A stretch of DNA of 42,677 bases from assembly GCA_028291055.1 (NCBI GenBank), contig JAQGIP010000015.1, positions 1 through 42,677 on the forward strand, given 5' to 3'. Source of the stretch: Caulobacter sp. GTDB lineage: Bacteria > Pseudomonadota > Alphaproteobacteria > Caulobacterales > Caulobacteraceae. The position numbers and the translations under genes are program-made. Below the pieces are notes generated by a model that was given only the letters and a program-made list of their open reading frames with translations, did no database searches and was not told the origin of the DNA. Position 1 is the first letter of the stretch. Each line of letters opens with the position of its first letter. This document shows positions 15,529 to 23,366 of this stretch, one piece after another.

Positions 15529-16446
15529 TCAGGAGGGGGGCGGAGCGCGCGACAGGATGCCGGCCAGGGTCAGGCGCTGCAGCAGGGTGTCGCGGCGGCC
15601 GCAGATGCGCTCATAGGCGCCCTGGACCCTGGCCCCCTCCATCACCGCGGGGCGCGCCATCACGCCGCGCGAGGTGGCCGCGGCCAGGCCCTGGGTGGTC
15701 AGGCGGCCCACGTGGCGGCGCGTGGTCTCGCGCGCCAGGCCCAGGCGTTCCGATAGCGCCAGCGCGGTCACCGGCCCGCGCAGCTCGGCGTTGGCCGAGG
15801 CGATGGCGGCCAGCACCAGGCCGGTGGTCAGTTCTCCCCCCGCCAGCCGCTGGATCGGCTCCAGGGCGGCCATCACGAAACTGGTCACCGCGCGGGCGGT
15901 CATGCGCGGCAGGGCGGGCCGGGTCTCGGCCTCTTCCACCTGCTGCGAGGTGACCTCGCCCAGCGCATGCAGGCGCAGGAAGAAGGCGCGGGCGGCGGCC
16001 ACCGCGTCGTGGGCGTAGCTCATCATGCCGGGATGGGCCAGGACCGCGGCCGGGCTGTAGATCCCGCCGCCGGGCGCGCTGAGCAGCAGGCCGCGCGCCA
16101 TCAGACCGTTGATCTTGCGCCGCACCGTCTCGCGCGGCAGGCCCAGCGCCAGGGCCGTGGCATAGCCCGACACCGGCCGGCGCAACTCGTCGGGCACCGG
16201 CTGTTCCAGTTGACCCCAAAGGCCGAACAGGGCCGGGTCCTCGTCCACATGGCCGACGTTGGCCTGGGTGACGGCGATGAACACCAGGGTGGTGACCAGG
16301 TCGTCCCCGTCCAGCCGGCGCGCCGACTCCACCTGGGCCAGCACGAAATTCAGGGTCAGCAGGAAGGCGCGGCGGCGGCGCTCGGCCGCATCCATGTCGT
16401 TGGCGCGGCCGGACGCTTGCGGGCTATCGGAGTCGGCGGCGCTCAA
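15529..16446 (-). CDS. Putative transcriptional regulator with two tandem winged-helix halves
   Basis: About 305 residues. I do not recognise a named family. The protein is an internal duplication. Residues ~22-130 (FVLAQVESARRLDGDDLVTT to LGLPRETVRRKINGLMARGL) align with ~195-285 (FVMAALEPIQRLAGGELTTG to LGLARETTRRHVGRLTTQGL). Each half has a helical leader and a MarR/GntR-like winged helix with an RETxRR recognition-helix signature. No ligand domain, signal peptide or membrane segment is visible. TTG at 16446 was chosen because GGGGA lies 7 bases upstream; longer starts reach 16569 without a ribosome site. It is divergent from the HD-domain gene. Binding DNA as a single-chain pseudo-dimer is inference. 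Confidence 0.7.
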   Translation of the reverse strand: MSAADSDSPQASGRANDMDAAERRRRAFLLTLNFVLAQVESARRLDGDDLVTTLVFIAVTQANVGHVDEDPALFGLWGQLEQPVPDELRRPVSGYATALALGLPRETVRRKINGLMARGLLLSAPGGGIYSPAAVLAHPGMMSYAHDAVAAARAFFLRLHALGEVTSQQVEEAETRPALPRMTARAVTSFVMAALEPIQRLAGGELTTGLVLAAIASANAELRGPVTALALSERLGLARETTRRHVGRLTTQGLAAATSRGVMARPAVMEGARVQGAYERICGRRDTLLQRLTLAGILSRAPPPS

Positions 16447-16788
16447 ACTGTTTTCCCCGAGCAGACGGTTGACGGACGTGAGCGAACTCCACCGTGCAAT
16501 AGGTAATAATACGTGGGTCTGTCGGGATGGCATTTCAGCGCACCACACAATAGCCGGCGCCGGCGGCAAGACCCGCAGCGGGGTGCGGGGCCTCTACATT
16601 TCAATCAACTGGCCGTCCAAAGATTAGGGCCGCGCCTCATCGTGCGGCATACCGCCACATCCAAGTTGTTGCCTGACCCGGCCGCGCCCAGCCGTCACGC
16701 GCGCCGGACCGGTTGCGCCGGCCGTTGACGCTCCGCCTCCCTAAGCGCACCCTTGCGCCAAACAACCGTTCGAATGGGAGAGCGCATC
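16447..16788. other. Divergent intergenic region, 342 bp
   Basis: Separates the two-winged-helix regulator from the HD-domain gene. It must hold both promoters. I see no strong dyad, repeat or RNA element, only the two ribosome sites at its ends. Confidence 0.5.
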
Positions 16789-17385
16789 ATGGCCGACGGC
16801 GAGCACGGACCTGAAGCACGGGCCGGTTTCAAGGCCATGACCGAAAGCACCCAGGAAGACTGGGCCAAGATCGCCGCGGCCTCGGCCGAGTTCGGGCGCG
16901 AGCTGCCCAAGCGGCTGATCGCCCACATGAACCTGCTGAAGGGCGACTGCGGCGGCTTCATCGTCGACCGCCTGGAGCACAGCCTGCAGACCGCCACGCG
17001 CGCCCACAAGGACGGCCGCGACGAGGAATATGTGGTCTGCGCCCTGCTGCACGACATCGGCGACACGCTCGGGCCCCGCAACCACGCCGACGTGGCCGCC
17101 GCCATCGTCCAGCCCTTCGTGTCGGAGGCCAACCACTGGATGGTCGCCAACCACGCCATCTTCCAGGGCTACTACTTCTTCCACCACCTGGGCCTGGACC
17201 GCGACATGCGCGACCAGTATCGCGGCCATCCCCACTTCGAATACACCGCCCAGTTCTGCCACCTCTACGACCAGGTCGCCTTCGACCCGGCCTATGAGTC
17301 CATGCCGCTGGAGGCCTTCGAGCCGATGCTGGACCGGGTGATGAGCCGGCCGAAGAACTCCATCTATCTGAGGAAGAGCGCCTAG
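16789..17385 (+). CDS. HD-domain metal-dependent protein (PhnZ/HD-oxygenase-like)
   Basis: 198 residues. The HD metal site is intact: His64 in RLEHSLQTA, His88-Asp89 in ALLHDIGD, His99 in NHADVAA, His122 in VANHAIFQGYYFFHH, and Asp161 in HLYDQVAFD. The spacing of the first His to the HD pair (24 residues) and the leading Glu (LEH) recall the diiron HD oxygenases related to PhnZ and MIOX-like proteins rather than nucleotide phosphohydrolases such as YfbR. The reaction cannot be fixed by reading. No phosphonate genes are near. ATG at 16789 was chosen because GGGAGAG lies 6 bases upstream. The protein has no signal peptide and is probably cytoplasmic. Confidence 0.8.
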   Translation: MADGEHGPEARAGFKAMTESTQEDWAKIAAASAEFGRELPKRLIAHMNLLKGDCGGFIVDRLEHSLQTATRAHKDGRDEEYVVCALLHDIGDTLGPRNHADVAAAIVQPFVSEANHWMVANHAIFQGYYFFHHLGLDRDMRDQYRGHPHFEYTAQFCHLYDQVAFDPAYESMPLEAFEPMLDRVMSRPKNSIYLRKSA

Positions 17386-17623
17386 CGCCAAGGCGGGTGG
17401 GGCGTCTTTTCGCCCCGTGCCCGCAATCGCCCGCCGCGAGCCAGGTCTATCCCCCTGATCCCCCCTAACAGGGGGCGGTGGGGGCGCGCGTGGCTGGTAG
17501 TTTGGCGGCTTCCGGATCGACAGCCTGGTCGCCAGACCAGTCGACGAGATGGCGTTGTCGATCCAACCCCCGGCCGTGCGCGAGCTGACGCATCGCCGAT
17601 CATTCAAGGTAGAAGTCGTGAAG

Positions 17624-18115
17624 ATGTTTGGCACTTATCGGCGGCCGGTTGCGATGCTGCTCGCCTGCGCCGCGCTGGCGGGCGTCACGGCCGCCAGGGC
17701 CGACACGGCCCCGACGATCGGCATGTGGAATTACGCCGAGGTCCCGAGCTTCTGCTCGATCGGCACCACCGCGAACGGGGGCGCGCTGATCCTGATGACC
17801 TCCAAGAGCGGGGCCAGCGGCGTGATGCTGAAGCCGGCCGACCAGGGCGCGATCGTCGCGGGGACCGACTATCCGCTGAAGGTCAGCATGAACGGCAGCC
17901 CGGACTTCGACATCACCGCCAATGCCGGCGAGTTCGGCGGGGCCAAGGTTCTGTTCCTGCCCATCAAGGGCAACAAGATCGCGGCCGGGGAGGTGGATGG
18001 CTTTGCGTTGCGCGCCAGCCTCAACGGCGCGGTGCTGTTCGACAAGGACATGCACGGCTCGCGCGACGCCTTCGCGGCCTTCGTGGCCTGCGGCGCCAAA
18101 TTCCCGCAATCCTGA
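17624..18115 (+). CDS. Exported protein of unknown function (first of a coupled pair)
   Basis: 163 residues. The signal peptide MFGTYRRPVAMLLACAALAG ends near AARA-DTAP. The mature part (~135 residues) has two cysteines, one in PSFCSIGTTANGG and one in the C-terminal VACGAKFPQS, which could form a disulfide in the periplasm. I do not recognise the family. The ATG at 17624 follows AGGTAGAAG; an upstream in-frame ATG at 17549 would bury the signal peptide. Its TGA overlaps the ATG of the next gene (TGATG), so the two proteins are probably made together. Confidence 0.75.
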   Translation: MFGTYRRPVAMLLACAALAGVTAARADTAPTIGMWNYAEVPSFCSIGTTANGGALILMTSKSGASGVMLKPADQGAIVAGTDYPLKVSMNGSPDFDITANAGEFGGAKVLFLPIKGNKIAAGEVDGFALRASLNGAVLFDKDMHGSRDAFAAFVACGAKFPQS

Positions 18116-18636
18116 TGCGGCGCGCGGCCGCTCGCGCGGCCTGGCTGGTGGCGGCCGCGCTGTTGGCGTGTTCGCCCGCGACGGCGGGCGAGAAGGTGTT
18201 TTCCGGGGTGTCGCCCGTGAACGCCCTGAAGACCTGGACCGCCAACCTGTGGCAGGTATGGGCGGAGCCGAATGGCGATTGCCTGGCGCTTATCCAGTAT
18301 CCCGACGAGACGCCGTTCAGGTTCTGGGGCTTTCGCCAGTCGCCGGGATCGCGGGTCGAGCTGATCTTCGGCGCCATCGCTTCGGCGCGGCCCCAGACCG
18401 TGCAGATGTCGTTCAATGACGGCGGCAACTTCGACTATGCGGCCAGGGTCGAGCAGTATGCCGACTGGGACGCCTATGTGATCTCGCTGCAGCCGGATGC
18501 GCTGTCGGTCTTCCCCGAAGACATCTTCATCGACGCCGACGTCGACGGCGAACAGGTGTTCTGGGGCGGCACCCACAGGATGCGTAGCGGCGAGGAGGCG
18601 ATGGCCAAGTGCCTGGCATGGCAGCAGAAGCATTGA
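18115..18636 (+). CDS. Exported protein of unknown function (second of a coupled pair)
   Basis: 173 residues. The signal sequence MRRAAARAAWLVAAALLACS could be cleaved after ATAG or, less likely, processed as a lipoprotein at LLAC. The mature part carries one early cysteine (EPNGDCLALIQYP) and one near the C-terminus (AMAKCLAWQQ), the same arrangement as the protein encoded just upstream. Both have a Trp/Tyr-rich opening before the first cysteine. The ATG shares bases with the upstream stop. The function is unknown. The pair may be diverged paralogs that act together in the periplasm (inference). Confidence 0.75.
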   Translation: MRRAAARAAWLVAAALLACSPATAGEKVFSGVSPVNALKTWTANLWQVWAEPNGDCLALIQYPDETPFRFWGFRQSPGSRVELIFGAIASARPQTVQMSFNDGGNFDYAARVEQYADWDAYVISLQPDALSVFPEDIFIDADVDGEQVFWGGTHRMRSGEEAMAKCLAWQQKH

Positions 18637-18747
18637 GCCAAGTGTCGCGCGCGGTCCGATCCCGGCTTTCGAGGTAAGGGAACCACTCCCCTTCCTCCGT
18701 GTTATCTTCGCCTACGGCCACGCTTCGCGGCCGTCCGGAGATTTCAA

Positions 18748-19053
18748 ATGAAACGTATCACCGCCGGCGTCATCGCCGCCATCAGCCTGGCCGCCTTCAC
18801 CTTCTCGGCCGGCGTCGCCTCGGCCGACCCGGTCACCAACGTCGGCCACCAGGTGGCCAAGGTCGGCCGCAAGGCGGGCCACGCCACGGCTCAGGCCGGC
18901 CGCGCGGGGGGCCATGTGGTCGCCTCCAGCGGCCGCCATGTGAAGCACAGCGTCAACGGCACCAGCGACTACTACAACGACCACCCCGGCCACGCCGGCT
19001 ACAAGCGCCATCACCGCAAGCATCACCGCCACGTGGTTCGTCACCACCACTAG
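18748..19053 (+). CDS. Small His-rich exported protein
   Basis: 101 residues. A signal peptide (MKRITAGVIAAISLAAFTFS, cleavage near ASA-DPV) is followed by a short basic middle section with Gly/Ala/His-spaced repeats (VGRKAGHATAQAGRAGGHV). The tail is very rich in His, Arg and Lys and ends in four histidines. It is cationic, has no cysteine, and could bind transition metals or anionic surfaces; neither role is shown. GGAG lies 8 bases upstream of the ATG, and a strong terminator follows, so it is a single-gene unit. Confidence 0.75.
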   Translation: MKRITAGVIAAISLAAFTFSAGVASADPVTNVGHQVAKVGRKAGHATAQAGRAGGHVVASSGRHVKHSVNGTSDYYNDHPGHAGYKRHHRKHHRHVVRHHH

Positions 19054-19095
19054 GGCGAAGGCCGGGGCCTTGGTCCCGCCGATTGCGATCTGAAG

Positions 19096-19125
19096 CTGGG
19101 CGCCGGACATCCGGCGCCCAGTTTT
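19096..19125 (+). terminator. Intrinsic terminator after the His-rich gene
   Basis: A perfect 11-bp stem CTGGGCGCCGG / CCGGCGCCCAG with loop ACAT is followed by TTTT. Confidence 0.88.
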
Positions 19126-19283
19126 CGTTGCGGGCCAGGCGCGTGACCGCGTCTCCCCGGATTGGGTAACGACTCCTGTTTGGCTAACGGAAACTACCTA
19201 GACTCTCCTCGGGCGCGAGCGTTTTATGGTTAATCAAGCGTTGCCGAAGAGCGACGCCCCGGGAAAATCGGAGGAAACAGGAC

Positions 19284-20525
19284 ATGTCACAGGTACAGGG
19301 TACGGGTGCGGCTGACGTTCCGCTGAACGGCGGTTCCGGCGACGACAAGATGTACGGCTATGGCGGCGCCGACGAAATCTATGGCGGCCAGGGCACCGAC
19401 AGCCTCTATGCGGGCGCCGGTAACGACACGCTTTACGGCGGCGAAGGCAATGACTTCCTCGACGGCGGCATCGGCGACGACAGCATGTACGGCGGCGTCG
19501 GCAACGACGTCTATGTGGTCGACAGCGCCAGCGACGTGGTGGTCGAATCCGCCAACGAGGGCGTCGACGAGGTGCGCGCCTACATCAGCTACACGCTGGG
19601 CGACAACATCGAGAACATGCGCCTGCTGGGCAACACCGGCCTGACGGGCGTGGGCAATGGGCTCGACAACAAGATGTTCGGCACCGTCGCCGGCGACACC
19701 CTCTCGGGCCTCGACGGCAACGACAGCATCTCCGGCGACGGCGGGGCCGACAATATCTACGGTGGCAACGGCAACGACTGGATGTCCGGCGGCGACGGCA
19801 ACGACGTGCTGATCGGCGGCGCGGGCACGGACGCCTATTATGGCGGCGCGGGCGACGACAATTTCAACGTCGAGATCGCCGAACTGAAGAACAACGTCCA
19901 CGGCGGCGAGGGTCATGACCGGGTCAATCTGGAAGACGCAGCCAGCGCGGTGAAGGGCGTGGTCGTCAACATGGCGGCGCTGGAGATCGAACAGATCAGC
20001 GGCACCAACTTCGCCGACACCTTCGACGGTTCGGGCGTCACCTATGCCGACGCCTATGGCCAGTATGCCGTGATCAGCGGCGGCGGCGGCGCGGACACCA
20101 TCACCGGCTCGGCCTTCGCCGACGTGCTGAACGGCGACGGCGGCAACGACAAGCTGTACGGCGGGGCCGGCAATGACGGCATCTGGGGCGGCGACGGCGC
20201 CGACACCATCACCGGCGGCGCGGGCAACGACACCCTGTTCGGCGGGGCGGGCGCGGACACCTTCATCTTCGCCCCCGGCGACCTCAGCGCGCCGGACTAC
20301 AACTCCGACCGCATCGGCGACTATGAGGCGGGCGTGGACGTACTCGACCTGACCGCCTTCGGCCTCGCCTCGCAGGGCCAGATCAGCGTCACCTACGTCA
20401 ACTACTACGGCACCGACCACGCCTATGTGGGCATCGACACCGACAACAACGGCTCGGCCGACGTGTTCATCGATCTGCAGAACGTCGCCGCCGGGGCGCT
20501 GACCCCCGCCGACTTCCACATCTAG
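19284..20525 (+). CDS. RTX calcium-binding protein with serralysin-type C-terminal domain
   Basis: 413 residues. The protein consists largely of glycine-rich GGxGxDxxx nonapeptides (for example GGAGNDTLYGGEGNDFLDGG), which bind Ca2+ and fold as beta-rolls outside the cell. Repeat blocks at ~15-75, ~140-195 and ~270-325 alternate with non-repetitive stretches. Residues ~325-413 form a peptidase-M10-like C-terminal domain (DTFIFAPGDL, YEAGVDVLDLTAFG), which usually holds the uncleaved type I secretion signal. There is no zinc-protease motif, so it is not a serralysin itself. It is probably secreted by an ABC exporter encoded elsewhere. GGAGG precedes the ATG, and a perfect terminator follows. 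Confidence 0.92.
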   Translation: MSQVQGTGAADVPLNGGSGDDKMYGYGGADEIYGGQGTDSLYAGAGNDTLYGGEGNDFLDGGIGDDSMYGGVGNDVYVVDSASDVVVESANEGVDEVRAYISYTLGDNIENMRLLGNTGLTGVGNGLDNKMFGTVAGDTLSGLDGNDSISGDGGADNIYGGNGNDWMSGGDGNDVLIGGAGTDAYYGGAGDDNFNVEIAELKNNVHGGEGHDRVNLEDAASAVKGVVVNMAALEIEQISGTNFADTFDGSGVTYADAYGQYAVISGGGGADTITGSAFADVLNGDGGNDKLYGGAGNDGIWGGDGADTITGGAGNDTLFGGAGADTFIFAPGDLSAPDYNSDRIGDYEAGVDVLDLTAFGLASQGQISVTYVNYYGTDHAYVGIDTDNNGSADVFIDLQNVAAGALTPADFHI

Positions 20526-20552
20526 GGCGTTCCCACGCGCCCTGGACGAACC

Positions 20553-20587
20553 GCGGCCCGGGAGGAAACTCCCGGGCCGCTTTCGTT
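20553..20587 (+). terminator. Intrinsic terminator of the RTX gene
   Basis: A perfect 12-bp stem GCGGCCCGGGAG (20553-20564) / CTCCCGGGCCGC (20569-20580) with a GAAA tetraloop, followed by TTTCGTTT. Confidence 0.88.
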
Positions 20588-20637
20588 TCCCTCCCCTTTA
20601 TGGGGAGGGTGGACGGCCGAAGGCCGGACGGGTGGGG
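20586..20637. repeat. CCCTCCC...GGGAGGG-type intergenic repeat, half unit
   Basis: CCCTCCCC (20589-20596) faces GGGGAGGG (20602-20609), then GGTGGACGGCC, AGGCCGGACGGGTGGGG. The same order of modules (read on the other strand) is found in the larger element at 41113-41319. Confidence 0.6.
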
Positions 20638-20677
20638 TAACCATTATGCGGCTCCCCACGCCGGACGACGAAGCGCC

Positions 20678-21622
20678 CTATTTCAAAAACGTCTCGACCT
20701 CAGCCGCGAAGGCGGCCGGCTGGTCCAGCATGATGAAGTGGAAGCTGGCGTCGATGCGCTTGACCTTGGCGCCGGGCAGGGAGGCATAGGCGCCGGTGTA
20801 GAGGGCGTCGAAGGCCGACTGCGGCCGGCCGGTGGCCGCGTCCCACGGATAGAGCATGGTCACCGGCGTCTTGATGTTGGGCAGCTCGGCGCGCAGGTCG
20901 GTGGTGAAGTCGTCATAGAAGGCGCGGGCCACGACGACCTTGTCGCTGTCCAGCGCCCACTGGGTGGCGAGCTTCAGGCCCTCGGGATCCTTGACCAAAT
21001 TCTTCAGCGCCACGGTTTCCATCGCCGCATAGGCCTCGTCCGTGCTGGCGGCCATGCCGTCGCGCATCTTGGCGGCCTGGGGCTCGACCATGGCCACGGT
21101 GGCGGTGGGGCCATAGAGCATGCCGAAGAAGGGCAGGCTGTCGACGACCATCAGGCGGCTGACGTCCTCCGGATGTTGGCGGGTCAGCATCAGGCCGGCC
21201 AAGCCGCCCAGGCTGTGGCCGATGACGGCGGGGCTCTTCAGGTGGTTGGCCTTGATATAGGCGTCGATGGCGTCGACCACCGGCTGCAACACCGGGCCGG
21301 ACGCATTGTCCCCGGCCGGGGCGCCCGCGAAGCCGTTGATCTGCACCAGGTGCAGGCGGTAGCGGCCCTTCAGCTGGGCGACCGTGGCGTCCCACACGGC
21401 GCGCGAGGAGGTCAGGCCGGGGATCAGCACCACATCGGGCCCCTTGGGATTGCCTACGACCACGACGCTGATGCGGCCGGCCCAGGATGCCGAAGAGGGG
21501 GGGGCGGAGACAGCGGCGGCGGCGGCGGGCTTGGCGGCGGCGTGCGCTTCAGCGCCGAACACGTTGAGAAAGGCGGCGGCGGCGAGGGCGGCGATGGCGA
21601 GCCCGGCGGCGAGACGTTTCAT
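20678..21622 (-). CDS. Exported alpha/beta-hydrolase
   Basis: 314 residues. The signal peptide is cleaved near AHA-AAKP (residue ~28). The fold is clear: the oxyanion-side VVLIPGLTSSRAVWD (~64-78), the nucleophile elbow GHSLGG with Ser137, and the C-terminal catalytic His in DASFHFIMLDQP (His295). The cap region around 165-225 is probably helical. It likely hydrolyses an ester or amide in the periplasm; the substrate is unknown. It lies downstream of the first TraB/GumN gene on the same strand (95 bp gap), and could be co-transcribed. Confidence 0.88.
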   Translation of the reverse strand: MKRLAAGLAIAALAAAAFLNVFGAEAHAAAKPAAAAAVSAPPSSASWAGRISVVVVGNPKGPDVVLIPGLTSSRAVWDATVAQLKGRYRLHLVQINGFAGAPAGDNASGPVLQPVVDAIDAYIKANHLKSPAVIGHSLGGLAGLMLTRQHPEDVSRLMVVDSLPFFGMLYGPTATVAMVEPQAAKMRDGMAASTDEAYAAMETVALKNLVKDPEGLKLATQWALDSDKVVVARAFYDDFTTDLRAELPNIKTPVTMLYPWDAATGRPQSAFDALYTGAYASLPGAKVKRIDASFHFIMLDQPAAFAAEVETFLK

Positions 21623-21717
21623 GGGAATCTCCTTTGGAAAATTCAGGCAAAGAGGGGGCTTTCCCTCTCCCTAGGGAGAGGGCGGCGAGGCGAAATCGAT
21701 CGGGTTTAGGCGAAGCG

Positions 21718-22623
21718 CTAGACGCGCTTGGCCTTGATCCCCAGCTTGGCGAGCTGGGCCTGGACGCTGTCGGGACCGGCCAGGTGGGCGGCGCCGACCG
21801 CGACGAAGCTGACCCCATGGCCCGCCAGCTTGGTCTTCAGCTGGCCGGCGAAGTCCTCGTTGCGGTGCACCAGCAGCAGGGCATAGAGGGCCGGCGCCTG
21901 CTTGCGCATGTCCTCGTTCATGATCTTGGCGATGGCGTCGGGATCGCCGGCCTCCCAGGCGCCTTCCAGGGCGTCGAGCTGGCTGACGATCTGGTCGGTC
22001 TGGTCCAGGGTCTGGCGCAGATATTCCAGCTCCATCTCCGGCGGCAGGCTGGCGAAATAGGCGATCTGCTGTTCGGTGGTCTCAAAGCCGCCCACCGGCT
22101 CGCCCCGGGCAATGGCCTCGGCGCGCAGCACCCGGTCGACCCCGGCGGAGGGATCATAGCCGGCCTTGACGATGGGCAGCAGCGACAGCTGCACCGCCGC
22201 CACCCAGGGCCGCAGCGGGTCCAGCTGCGACGGCGCCATGCCATACAGCGCGCAGACCTTGGCCAGCTTGGCGTTGTCCTCGGCGCTCAGCTTGCTCGAC
22301 AGCGGGTGGGCGAAATCGAAGCCGTACTTCTGGATCAGCGGCATCAGGTCGGCGGGCTTGGGATCCAGGTCGGCGATCTCCAGGGTCAGGTCCTGGGAGT
22401 CGGCCATGGCCTTGGCGATCTTGGCGCTCTTCCAGACCACGTCCTTGCGCAGCAGGTGGACGGTGCCGAACAGGTAGATGGTGGAGTCGGCGTCCTTGAT
22501 CACCCACAGCGCCGGCTCGGCGGCGGCGGGGGTGGCCAGGGCCAGGGGGGCGGCCAGGGCCAGCGCGGCGGCCGCGGCGGCGAAGGGCGCCTTCAGACGG
22601 CTCAGCAGGTCTTGCATCGGCAT
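21718..22623 (-). CDS. TraB/GumN family protein, copy 1
   Basis: 301 residues. A signal peptide (to ~ATPAAA-EP) is followed by the TraB/GumN domain. The opening ALWVIKDADSTIYLFGTVH has the conserved GxxH (GTVH, 53-56), and the closing VAVGAAHLAGPDSV has the second conserved His. Related Tiki proteins are metal-dependent membrane-tethered proteases; in bacteria the role is not established. A paralog lies at 26211-27098, with the same order of motifs. Two starts (22623 and the in-frame ATG at 22617) are possible; neither has a strong ribosome site. An 18-bp tandem repeat lies just upstream. Confidence 0.87.
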   Translation of the reverse strand: MPMQDLLSRLKAPFAAAAAALALAAPLALATPAAAEPALWVIKDADSTIYLFGTVHLLRKDVVWKSAKIAKAMADSQDLTLEIADLDPKPADLMPLIQKYGFDFAHPLSSKLSAEDNAKLAKVCALYGMAPSQLDPLRPWVAAVQLSLLPIVKAGYDPSAGVDRVLRAEAIARGEPVGGFETTEQQIAYFASLPPEMELEYLRQTLDQTDQIVSQLDALEGAWEAGDPDAIAKIMNEDMRKQAPALYALLLVHRNEDFAGQLKTKLAGHGVSFVAVGAAHLAGPDSVQAQLAKLGIKAKRV

Positions 22624-22661
22624 CGGGGGTCCAGTCTTTCTCGGGTGATGCTTCGGTCTTT

Positions 22662-22715
22662 GCGACCGTAGTAGGTTGGGCGACCGTAATGGGTTGGGCG
22701 ACAGTAGTGGGGTGG
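22662..22715. repeat. Three tandem 18-bp repeats upstream of the GumN-like gene
   Basis: Units GCGACCGTAGTAGGTTGG, GCGACCGTAATGGGTTGG and GCGACAGTAGTGGGGTGG follow one another without gaps. They lie 39 bp before the start of the gene at 22623, between it and the small Cro-type regulator, and could be regulatory or slippage-derived. Confidence 0.75.
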
Positions 22716-22765
22716 TGAGGCGGTGGGCTCAAGCCTTGTCGGCGGCCCGCCCTGCTCCCCGGCTC

Positions 22766-22960
22766 TCACCCGCCGTCTTCGAAGATGGTTTCGATGGACT
22801 GTCCAAACAGCCGCGCGATGCGGAAGGCGAGCGGCAGGCTGGGATCGTATTTGCCGGTCTCCAGGGCGTTGATGGTCTGGCGCGAGACTTCCAGCCGGTC
22901 GGCCAGATCGGCCTGGCTCCAGTCACGCTCGGCGCGCAGCACTTTCAGGCGGTTCTTCAC
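22766..22960 (-). CDS. Small Cro/C1-type HTH regulator (YozG-like)
   Basis: 64 residues. Almost the whole protein is one XRE helix-turn-helix: VKNRLKVLRAERDWSQADLA, SRQTINALETGKYDPS, FRIARLFGQSIETIFED. This compact form (YozG/SdpR-neighbour type) is usually coded with small membrane proteins, as here. The GTG at 22960 follows GGAGG with 5-bp spacing, and its first bases overlap the TGA of the upstream membrane-protein gene (GTGA). A role controlling its own operon is inferred from the CTTGTC half-sites at 23778-23805. Confidence 0.9.
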   Translation of the reverse strand: MKNRLKVLRAERDWSQADLADRLEVSRQTINALETGKYDPSLPLAFRIARLFGQSIETIFEDGG

Positions 22961-23355
22961 CGGTACCTCCAGCGGATCACCGGCTGGGCCAGGCCCCACA
23001 CCGCCACGAACACCGTGAACAGCGAGAACATCGGCATCGGCGGGAAGTGGAGGAAGTTCATCAGCGCGTCGTGGACGGTGTTGAAGGCCAGCGTCGCGCC
23101 CGTGGCCCACAGGATGGCCTGGACCAGCACCGAACGTTCGAACTCGTCGGTCTCATCGATCAGATAGAGGCCCAGGATGACGATGATGCCGATCACCGGC
23201 AGGGCCGGCAGCAGGGCCAGGAGGTATTTGATCGGTCCCACCGGCGGGTGGTTCCTGAACAGCCAGTCCACGGCCACCAGCACGATCACATAGCTGATCA
23301 TGGTGGGCACGAACCGGGCGAGGTAGCGCCGCATGGCGGGCGACCAGCGTTTCAT
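22957..23355 (-). CDS. Small integral membrane protein, paralog B
   Basis: 132 residues with about four hydrophobic helices: ~13-30 (FVPTMISYVIVLVAVDWLF), ~42-64 (LLALLPALPVIGIIVILGLY), ~78-98 and ~108-125. It has a conserved loop DETDEFERSVLVQAILWATG. It aligns along its whole length with the product of the gene immediately upstream (DELERTIAVQGLLWAMG), so the pair arose by tandem duplication. The ATG at 23355 follows GGAGCC; an ATG at 23367 overlapping the upstream stop is also possible. It is translationally linked to the downstream HTH gene. The function is unknown. Confidence 0.8.
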   Translation of the reverse strand: MKRWSPAMRRYLARFVPTMISYVIVLVAVDWLFRNHPPVGPIKYLLALLPALPVIGIIVILGLYLIDETDEFERSVLVQAILWATGATLAFNTVHDALMNFLHFPPMPMFSLFTVFVAVWGLAQPVIRWRYR

Positions 23356-23366
23356 GGGAGGCTCCA

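Noticed and set aside
17399..17416. Hairpin after the HD-domain gene as a terminator
   Set aside because: GGGGCG/CGCCCC stem has its T-run in the loop and none after it, so it does not fit an intrinsic terminator.
19160..19283. CtrA-like site (TTAATCAAGCGTTGC) before the RTX gene
   Set aside because: Only the first half matches TTAA-N7-TTAA; too weak to list.
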